A stretch of 6,143 bases of DNA. Source: Chloroflexota bacterium (lineage in GTDB: Bacteria; Chloroflexota; Anaerolineae; Anaerolineales; VGOW01). The stretch covers positions 1 through 6,143 of the forward strand of contig JACRLA010000232.1 in NCBI GenBank assembly GCA_016215145.1, read 5' to 3'. The notes beneath the pieces are model-generated. The model had not been told where the DNA came from and did not search any database. It saw only the letters and a list, made by a program, of their open reading frames with translations. The translations under genes were made by a program, and so were the position numbers. Below are positions 1-5,049 of the stretch, one piece after another (the stretch's first letter is position 1; each line of letters begins with the position of its first letter).

Positions 1-492
1 CCTTCGCTCATCGATCACCGCGCCCCAACCGTTAATCGCCTCTGCGGTTTCGCCGACTCGCTCCCTTTCGCCAATAATTCTTTCGACGTGATCACTGCTT
101 CATGGTTGCTCGAACATTTAGCGCAACCCGAGATCGTGTTCAAAGAAATTCATCGCGTTCTCGATCACAATGGCAAATTTATTTTCCTCACACCCAACTT
201 CAACCATCCCTTACTAATTACCAATTACTTATTACGCCCCATTCAAAGATTTCTCGTGCCGCGTTTATATTCCCGCGCCGAAGAAGATACGTTCCCCGTG
301 CGCTACAAGGTCAACACGCCGAGTCGGCTGCACCGTGTGTGTGAACGAGTCGGCTTCAGGCTTGAATTAAGTTTCATCGCCGATCCCACTTACACCGCGT
401 TCAACGATCCGTTATTTAATTTGTCAGTTGCGTTGGAAAAATTGATTCCCCAATCGTGGAAGATTCATTTGATTGGGGTGGCGGTTAAATAA
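1..492 (+). CDS. Class I SAM-dependent methyltransferase, C-terminal part (5' end outside window)
   Basis: The reading frame is open from base 1 to the TAA at 490-492, so the gene is cut by the left edge; the GTG at 88 is an internal valine and not a start. About 163 residues are visible. They match the second half of a Methyltransf_11-type Rossmann domain: a 'GFADSLPFANNSFDVI' stretch (acidic residue of the cofactor pocket, then strand 4), 'WLLEHLAQPEIVFKEIHRVL' (the post-strand-4 helix) and 'GKFIFLTPN' (strand 5). The glycine-rich SAM-binding loop must lie upstream. The family moves a methyl group from S-adenosylmethionine to small molecules, lipids or sugars; nothing visible fixes the substrate. 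The 'RAEEDTFPVRYKVNTPSRL' segment is typical of members found near surface polysaccharide and glycosyltransferase genes (recollection, weak). It is convergent with clpC. Its middle contains a heptamer repeat, listed separately. Confidence 0.85.
   Translation, partial: PSLIDHRAPTVNRLCGFADSLPFANNSFDVITASWLLEHLAQPEIVFKEIHRVLDHNGKFIFLTPNFNHPLLITNYLLRPIQRFLVPRLYSRAEEDTFPVRYKVNTPSRLHRVCERVGFRLELSFIADPTYTAFNDPLFNLSVALEKLIPQSWKIHLIGVAVK
211..238 (+). repeat. Imperfect heptanucleotide tandem repeat within the methyltransferase gene
   Basis: Four consecutive 7-base units begin with TTAC: TTACTAA, TTACCAA, TTACTTA, TTACGCC. Three units equal 21 bases, so gain or loss of three keeps the frame. They encode the 'LLITNYLL' segment just after the 'TPNFNHP' motif. 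A family member could have leucine-rich sequence here anyway, so a repeat origin is possible but not proven. Confidence 0.45.
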
Positions 493-555
493 AAACACCG
501 AGTGTCTCCCCCACTCCGCTTCGCTACGGGGCGCTTCGCGAGACACTCGGTGTTT
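493..555. terminator. Long inverted repeat between convergent genes, probable bidirectional terminator
   Basis: The arms AAACACCGAGTGTCTC (493-508) and GAGACACTCGGTGTTT (540-555) pair perfectly over 16 bp around a 31-base loop. The loop itself contains the 7-mer GCTTCGC twice (518-524, 533-539) and a CCCC/GGGG pair. Read on the minus strand, the stem is followed by TTTTTATTT, a good T-tract for ending clpC. Read on the plus strand it is followed by only TTTGATTT, weaker for the methyltransferase gene. The minus-strand T-tract overlaps the methyltransferase stop codon. The loop is long for a standard intrinsic terminator, so a dispersed repeat that doubles as a terminator is an alternative. 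Confidence 0.7.
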
Positions 556-558
556 GAT

Positions 559-3054
559 TTAGGCAGTTGCCCTCTGCATCTCTACCGGAATTCCCGCCCC
601 GCCCTTGCGGAATTCGATCCGCTCTTCTTTCATATCTACCAGCACCGTGTCGCCACTGATAAAATCGCCACGCAGCATTTGCACCGAGAGCGGGCTCTCG
701 ATATATTTTTGCAACGCACGGCGCAAGGGGCGCGCGCCAAACATCTTGTCGTAACCTTGCTTTGCTAACCACTTGCGCGCGGCATCGGTCAACTCAATCG
801 AGACGTTGTTCTCCTTCAATCGCTCGCGCAATTCTCTGAGTTGCAAATCCACAATGCGCTCCACATCTTCCAACTTCAACGGCGAGAAGATAATGATGTC
901 GTCAATGCGATTCAAAAATTCGGGGCGGAAGGTTGCCTTCAACGATTTCTCGATTTTTTCTTGGTTATCCTTGTCCTCACCTTCGCCTTCGCGGTGTAAG
1001 AAGCCAAGCGAACCGGATCGCTGCACAAACTCCGTGCCGAGATTACTCGTCATGATCAACACCGTGTTACGGAAATCCACCACGCGCCCTTGTCCATCGG
1101 TCATGCGCCCATCGTCCAAAATTTGCAGAAGCGAGTTCCACACTTCGGGATGCGCTTTTTCAATTTCATCAAACAGCACCACGCGATACGGGCGGCGGCG
1201 CACGGCTTCGGTCAACTGCCCACCTTCGTCATACCCCACGTATCCGGGCGGGGCACCAAACAACCGCGACACCGAATGTTGTTCACGATACTCACTCATG
1301 TCCACCCGCACCAGTGCGTCTTCATCATCGAACATAAACTCGGCGAGTGCTTTTGCTAATTCAGTTTTGCCAACACCGGACGATCCCAAAAAGATGAATG
1401 AGCCAATCGGGCGCTTCGGCGACTTCAAACCAGATCGCGCGCGGCGGATAGCATCCGCCAACGCATGGATGGCGTCGTCTTGACCGATGATGCGTTCGTG
1501 CAAACGTTCTTCCATCTGCAAAAGTTTTGCCGACTCCGTTTCCAACATTTGATTCAAGGGGATGCCAGTCCACTGCGAAATCACTTCGGCAATATCGTTC
1601 TCATCCACCTTCTCGTCAATATCGTTCTCATCCACCTTCTCGTCGAGATGTTGTTCCGCTTCCCACGTATCGCGCTTCTTGCCAAACTCTTGCTCTTTGC
1701 GAAGTCGCTCCACTTTTATTTCTGCCGCGCGTTGATAATCGCGCGACGCCGACGAAGCATCCTCTTCCGTTTGCAAACGATCCATTTCAGTCTTGAGTTC
1801 TTTGATATCGGGCGGCAAGGAATACAATGCCACGCGCAACTTCGCCGCCGCTTCGTCCATCAAATCAATTGCCTTATCGGGCAGTGATCGATCTGTAACG
1901 TAACGTTGCGAAAGTTTCGCCGCCGCTTCCAGCGCGCCATCGGTAATAGAAACTTTATGATGCGCTTCGTAACGATCACGCAAACCCTTCAACATCAAGA
2001 TCGTATCTTCTACGCTCGGCTCTTCGACAAACACCGGCGAGAAGCGTCGTTCCAGCGCGGCGTCCTTCTCGATGTGTTTGCGATATTCATCCAACGTCGT
2101 CGCACCGATGCACTGCAATTCGCCGCGCGCCAGTGCCGGCTTGAGCATATTGCTGGCGTCCATCGCGCCCTGCGCCGCGCCCGCGCCCACCACGGTGTGC
2201 AACTCATCAATAAATAAAATGATGTCGCCCTGTGCTTTTTGAATCTCCTCGACCGCCGCCTTCAACCGTTCCTCGAACTCGCCGCGGAAACGACTTCCGG
2301 CGATCATCGCGCCGAGATCGAGCGAGATCACTTTCTTGCCCAACAAAATTTCGGGGACATCGCCGGTGGCTATCTTTTGCGCCAGTCCTTCGGCAACCGC
2401 CGTCTTGCCCACACCCGCCTCACCGATCAATACCGGATTATTTTTTGTGCGGCGCGAGAGAATTTGGATCACACGCAAGATCACCGCATCGCGCCCGATG
2501 ACCGGGTCGAGTTTCCCCTCTTTTGCCGCCGCCGTTAAATCACGGCTATATTTTTCAAGCGTGCGATAACGAGTCTCCGCTTGCGGGTCTGTCACGCGCT
2601 GACCGCCGCGAACATCTTTCACCGATTCATAGACACGCTCTTTGGTAATGCCCGCTTCGCTCAAGATGCGCGCTACCGCCGTGTTGCGTTCTGACAACAC
2701 AGCAAGAAAAATATGCTCGGTTGAAATGTATTCGTCCTTAAGTCGGTTCGCTTCTTCGTTGGCAAGATCGATAATGCGCTTCACGCGCGGCGTGATGAAC
2801 ACCTGCCCCGTGCCGCCGCCATAAATGGCAACCTTCGGGCTGGCGCGCAGCACATCGTCGAGTCGGCGTTTGATAATCTCAATGTCCACCGACATCTTGT
2901 CCAAAATTTGCGGGATCACACCCTCGGGCTGTTCGAGCAGCGCCAACAAGATGTGTTCGGTGTCCACTTGGTTGTGTCCGTATCGCTGAAGAATTTCGTA
3001 AGCGCGCGAGGCAGCATCCTGCGCCCGCTCGGTGAAACGATCAAATCGCATCAT
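559..3054 (-). CDS. clpC: ATP-dependent Clp protease ATP-binding subunit ClpC
   Basis: This is a HSP100 AAA+ unfoldase that uses ATP to thread proteins into the ClpP protease chamber in the cytoplasm. In an 831-residue product (ATG at 3054) I see: an N-terminal double Clp-N repeat (about 3-150); AAA module D1 with Walker A GEAGVGKT (211-218), Walker B ending D283-E284, pore loop GSRFRGEF and arginines R336/R337; a UVR-type coiled linker (about 419-457), which marks ClpC rather than ClpB; and module D2 with Walker A GSSGVGKT (557-564), Walker B D629-E630, pore loop GYVG, arginine R716 and sensor-2 GARP. LGF at 683-685 matches the ClpP-docking tripeptide. ClpC is usually about 810-850 residues long. 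The frame opens at a TTG (3066), but that abuts the Shine-Dalgarno, so ATG 3054 (or ATG 3051) is preferred. A 9-residue tandem duplication (471-488) is unusual. It lies 18 bases after fic and is probably co-transcribed with it. Confidence 0.95.
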   Translation of the reverse strand: MMRFDRFTERAQDAASRAYEILQRYGHNQVDTEHILLALLEQPEGVIPQILDKMSVDIEIIKRRLDDVLRASPKVAIYGGGTGQVFITPRVKRIIDLANEEANRLKDEYISTEHIFLAVLSERNTAVARILSEAGITKERVYESVKDVRGGQRVTDPQAETRYRTLEKYSRDLTAAAKEGKLDPVIGRDAVILRVIQILSRRTKNNPVLIGEAGVGKTAVAEGLAQKIATGDVPEILLGKKVISLDLGAMIAGSRFRGEFEERLKAAVEEIQKAQGDIILFIDELHTVVGAGAAQGAMDASNMLKPALARGELQCIGATTLDEYRKHIEKDAALERRFSPVFVEEPSVEDTILMLKGLRDRYEAHHKVSITDGALEAAAKLSQRYVTDRSLPDKAIDLMDEAAAKLRVALYSLPPDIKELKTEMDRLQTEEDASSASRDYQRAAEIKVERLRKEQEFGKKRDTWEAEQHLDEKVDENDIDEKVDENDIAEVISQWTGIPLNQMLETESAKLLQMEERLHERIIGQDDAIHALADAIRRARSGLKSPKRPIGSFIFLGSSGVGKTELAKALAEFMFDDEDALVRVDMSEYREQHSVSRLFGAPPGYVGYDEGGQLTEAVRRRPYRVVLFDEIEKAHPEVWNSLLQILDDGRMTDGQGRVVDFRNTVLIMTSNLGTEFVQRSGSLGFLHREGEGEDKDNQEKIEKSLKATFRPEFLNRIDDIIIFSPLKLEDVERIVDLQLRELRERLKENNVSIELTDAARKWLAKQGYDKMFGARPLRRALQKYIESPLSVQMLRGDFISGDTVLVDMKEERIEFRKGGAGIPVEMQRATA
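1591..1644 (-). repeat. Perfect 27-bp tandem duplication inside clpC
   Basis: Bases 1591-1617 and 1618-1644 are identical. On the coding strand each copy encodes DEKVDENDI, so the product carries this nonapeptide twice (residues 471-479 and 480-488) just before 'AEVISQWTGIP', the conserved entry to the second AAA+ module. Relatives normally have one such stretch. The unit is a multiple of three, so the frame is kept. The complete identity of the copies suggests a recent slippage or unequal recombination event (inference). Confidence 0.97.
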
Positions 3055-3066
3055 AATAATTATCAA

Positions 3067-3071
3067 CCTCT
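3067..3071 (-). promoter_or_regulatory. Ribosome binding site that decides the clpC start
   Basis: On the minus strand AGAGG sits directly after the fic stop codon (TGAAAGAGG). It touches the TTG at 3066 with no spacer, which rules that codon out as a start. It is 12 bases before the ATG at 3054 and 15 before the ATG at 3051. The first ATG is therefore the best choice, although the spacing is slightly long. Confidence 0.6.
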
Positions 3072-3072
3072 T

Positions 3073-4548
3073 TCATAAACGTTTTGCCCATTCTGTTAAT
3101 CCAACGCTGATAGCCAAGTCAAACCATTTTCCAAAATCTGATTTCACTCCACCAACTCGATCACTATCTGTGTAGGAAAAAGCAAAAAGCTCGTCGCAAA
3201 TTCGACGGGTTTCGGCAAACGGCATTTCTGCTTCTGCCTCTGTTGTAACTTCCGGCTTGTCCTCAGGGAAGTAAATGAATGCAGAACAAACCATCACCCC
3301 GCGATTAACTTTACCCAAGTAATGGAACGAAAAAACAATATGGGTTTTCTGCCCATTGACTAAATGCAACCGCACCCAGCCGCGATGCCTGGATACATTT
3401 GCAAAATAGTTCAGTTCATTTGCTACAGACACTATTTGCGCGGTGTAATAGTGGTTGTTTTGTTCACGGCTTCGAGCAACATAAGTGTCAATCGGAAAAG
3501 CAGATTGAGTAAGCCTTTGCTTCATTTGGTCGGCTACATTCTGCAATCGCGCGAAAGATTCCTCAATCAAACTCTCGGCGATCAGTTCAACTTGTTTATA
3601 AGCCTCTTCAGTGTCTTGACGGCGATGCTCGTAAACTTCAACAACGCTTTTTACAATTTGCGGCACAGAAACTATCGCCTCGCCGTGTAACACATCTTCA
3701 GACAGTGCCAACATTCTTACAAAAGATCGTTTAGCCGTGCGAGCAAAAAGAGACACCAGTGGCGCGAGATCGCCGTTATCTGCTGCCTCCAACGCTGCAA
3801 TATACTCTCCACGTTGATCACGATTAATGACTAAAGGAAACCAGCCTGCTCTCAAAAACTCAATCGTCGCTAACGCCCGCGCCACGCGCCCATTGCCATC
3901 TTGAAAAGGGTGAATTTGTGCAAAGCGGTGATGAAGCCAAGCACTATTAACTTCAGGCGCAACTTCATTATGAGATTGATAAAAAGCAACGAGTCTTTCC
4001 ATCTCGCCTGCTACTTGCAAAGGCGGGCAATACTCGTGAACTCTTCCATCGGGGCGCGTGGGATTGTTCGCCCATTTCTTCCATTCACCTTTTTGCAAAG
4101 GCAAATTAACTGGGTTGCCAAATTGATCAATACCCTCAACATAAAGTTGATGTTGAGTTAAAGTTTGATGCAGTTGACGAATATAACTTGTCGTCAAACG
4201 CTCGCGGCTGGCAACGAAAGAAAAAACGCCCTCAAGAGCAGTGTTGTGATCTTTCAAAATACGGACTACTTCCTCCACCGGACGATCCGTTGCGCCGTGC
4301 GGTATCAACGTCGCGTCAATGCCTTGTTCAATAAGCAACTGAGTAATGCCGCGATCTATTGTATAGAGCCGCTCCAGTATGCCGGTCTCAATAGACCATT
4401 CTCGACGCAAACGCTCATTAAATTCCTTCACCGCTTTAGAATCTTCAAGCCGCTCCTTTTGCTCCATCCACACTTTAGCGAGCGATGAAAGTTCAGGCAC
4501 AGCAAGTTCTTGCCAGTGAGATGGTAAAGCTTCAATCGGTTGCCACAT
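3073..4548 (-). CDS. Fic-domain protein (probable protein AMPylase) with an uncharacterised C-terminal region
   Basis: The 491-residue product carries the full Fic active-site motif HPFQDGNGRVAR at 213-224, matching HPFx(D/E)GNGRxxR, with catalytic His213 and phosphate-binding glycines and arginines intact. Fic enzymes transfer AMP, or sometimes another nucleotide moiety, from a nucleotide to a hydroxyl side chain of a target protein. The core spans roughly 95-275 and has a substrate 'flap' near KGEWKKW (153-159). Upstream, T55-x-x-x-E59-R60 lies where class II Fic proteins have the inhibitory (S/T)xxxE(G/N) helix; the glutamate is present but the last position is arginine, so autoinhibition is possible, not certain. 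Residues 290-491 match no domain I can name; they include a helical stretch (about 300-345) and a probable beta-rich part (about 365-430). No membrane segment or signal peptide is seen. Start: ATG with AGGA 8 bases upstream, overlapping the end of the preceding gene. The gene looks more A/T-rich than clpC by eye, which could hint at acquisition. The target is unknown. Confidence 0.9.
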   Translation of the reverse strand: MWQPIEALPSHWQELAVPELSSLAKVWMEQKERLEDSKAVKEFNERLRREWSIETGILERLYTIDRGITQLLIEQGIDATLIPHGATDRPVEEVVRILKDHNTALEGVFSFVASRERLTTSYIRQLHQTLTQHQLYVEGIDQFGNPVNLPLQKGEWKKWANNPTRPDGRVHEYCPPLQVAGEMERLVAFYQSHNEVAPEVNSAWLHHRFAQIHPFQDGNGRVARALATIEFLRAGWFPLVINRDQRGEYIAALEAADNGDLAPLVSLFARTAKRSFVRMLALSEDVLHGEAIVSVPQIVKSVVEVYEHRRQDTEEAYKQVELIAESLIEESFARLQNVADQMKQRLTQSAFPIDTYVARSREQNNHYYTAQIVSVANELNYFANVSRHRGWVRLHLVNGQKTHIVFSFHYLGKVNRGVMVCSAFIYFPEDKPEVTTEAEAEMPFAETRRICDELFAFSYTDSDRVGGVKSDFGKWFDLAISVGLTEWAKRL

Positions 4549-4550
4549 TC

Positions 4551-4898
4551 TCAGTTTCCTAAAACTTTTCTCTTCACTGTCACTTCAAACAAAATATAAT
4601 CGTCGTCGTCGTTTACGTCCCAATCATACTTTTTCAAAAACGCCTCTACAACTTTCTTCGTCGGCTTCACAATTTTTGCATTGCCCTCAACCACTAATGG
4701 ATTCGTTCCATCTTCAAGTGAGATAGCAATCGCCGGGTTATGTTGCAAGTTTCGCGCCTTCACACTTTTGGGGTCGGTGGCAAAATACCATTTCTCATCC
4801 ACCACTACGAACCAGATCGGCACTAAATGCGGCGTGCCGTTCGGGCGCACCGTTGCCATCCAGATGTTCGGTGCTTTTGCGATGCGCTCGTCACTCAT
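4551..4898 (-). CDS. Pyridoxamine 5'-phosphate oxidase-fold (PPOX-type) flavin or F420-binding protein
   Basis: This is a 115-residue protein with the split-barrel PPOX pattern: 'IWMATVRPNGTPHLVPIWF' (residues about 12-30, strands 1-2 with the cofactor-facing GxPHLVP loop), 'KWYFATDPKSVKARNLQHNP' (phosphate/ribityl contact region with lysine and arginine) and 'AIAISLED' plus 'LVVEGNAKIV' (later strands). Family members bind FMN, F420 or sometimes heme and reduce small molecules, or have no known reaction; the sequence does not say which. At 115 residues it is at the short end for the family but looks complete. A TAA at 4910-4908 in the same frame limits the start to the ATG at 4898, which has no Shine-Dalgarno and lies just behind a -10 box, so it may be translated from a leaderless mRNA. 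It is first in the unit with fic and clpC. True PdxH activity is unlikely given the small size. Confidence 0.85.
   Translation of the reverse strand: MSDERIAKAPNIWMATVRPNGTPHLVPIWFVVVDEKWYFATDPKSVKARNLQHNPAIAISLEDGTNPLVVEGNAKIVKPTKKVVEAFLKKYDWDVNDDDDYILFEVTVKRKVLGN
4557..4560 (-). promoter_or_regulatory. Ribosome binding site of the fic gene
   Basis: AGGA on the minus strand lies inside the last codons of the upstream flavoprotein gene, 8 bases before the fic ATG. The upstream TGA (4553-4551) ends 2 bases before that ATG. This arrangement supports co-transcription and probable translational coupling of the two genes. Confidence 0.6.
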
Positions 4899-4906
4899 CG
4901 GTAAAG

Positions 4907-4934
4907 ATTATATACCTCGCCCACGAGAAAACAA
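4907..4934 (-). promoter_or_regulatory. Predicted sigma-70-type promoter of the PPOX-fic-clpC unit
   Basis: On the minus strand a consensus -10 box TATAAT (4912-4907, within TATATAAT) is preceded after 16 bases by TTGTTT (4934-4929), a partial -35 box. Only 8 bases separate the -10 box from the ATG at 4898, so transcription would begin at or within a few bases of the start codon. The -35 box coincides with the T-tract of the elp3 terminator. The -10 match is strong and the -35 match weak. Confidence 0.55.
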
Positions 4935-4960
4935 ACGACGAAGGTTTTCCCTTCGTCGTT
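4934..4960 (-). terminator. Intrinsic terminator downstream of elp3
   Basis: The arms AACGACGAAGG (4934-4944) and CCTTCGTCGTT (4950-4960) form a perfect 11-bp stem with a 5-base loop. Read on the minus strand, the stem runs into TGTTTTCT, a modest T-tract. It sits about 65 bases after the elp3 stop codon and just before the promoter of the next gene, as expected for a terminator that insulates the two units. Confidence 0.75.
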
Positions 4961-5020
4961 ATTCTCTCTTGAAAGTATTAGAGTTTCATCAGCGCGCCTC
5001 TCCCCAAACGTGGGGGTCAA

Positions 5021-5049
5021 CTTCCCTAAGGTTCAGAACCTTCGGGAAG
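5021..5049. repeat. Near-perfect 29-bp palindrome over the elp3 stop codon
   Basis: CTTCCCTAAGGTTC (5021-5034) and GAACCTTCGGGAAG (5036-5049) are inverted copies with one mismatch (T5027 against C5043) around a single central base. The palindrome encodes the final residues LPEGSEP and the TAG stop of elp3 (5028-5026). No T-tract follows on the minus strand, so it is not an obvious terminator. Role unknown. Confidence 0.85.

Larger units (their letters stand above)
4899..5025 (-). other. Intergenic region between elp3 and the PPOX gene
   Basis: The 127 bases hold part of the palindrome over the elp3 stop, a small hairpin CCCCA-AACG-TGGGG (5002-5015), the terminator hairpin and the promoter listed separately. 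I see no small gene, RNA gene or riboswitch here. Confidence 0.6.

Noticed and set aside
773..1483. Long open frame on the plus strand opposite clpC (236 codons), with other plus-strand frames across 502-2824
   Set aside because: It lies antisense to highly conserved ClpC motifs, its serine- and arginine-rich product resembles no protein, and it shows no start signal. These frames are shadows of clpC.
3064..3066. TTG as the start codon of clpC, giving an extra MIII at the N-terminus
   Set aside because: The Shine-Dalgarno AGAGG directly abuts this codon, leaving no room for initiation. ClpC proteins normally begin close to the 'RFDRFTERA' segment.
3117..3122. Possible internal promoter for clpC: TTGACT on the minus strand near the end of fic
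   Set aside because: The hexamer 17 bases further on is TTAACA, a poor -10 box. I cannot support a promoter, though a heat-shock promoter of another sigma class cannot be excluded. I saw no CIRCE-like inverted repeat before clpC.
4599..4613. GTC/GAC trinucleotide run in the PPOX gene, encoding four aspartates
   Set aside because: It is too short to count as a repeat element and is compatible with an acidic loop.
3073..4898. PPOX and Fic as a toxin-antitoxin pair
   Set aside because: The upstream protein has a clear PPOX fold pattern and no Fic-inhibitor motif. The Fic protein carries its own candidate inhibitory glutamate, so no separate antitoxin is needed.
5002..5015. Small hairpin CCCCA-AACG-TGGGG after elp3
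   Set aside because: A 5-bp stem with no T-tract on either side is too weak to call a terminator by itself.
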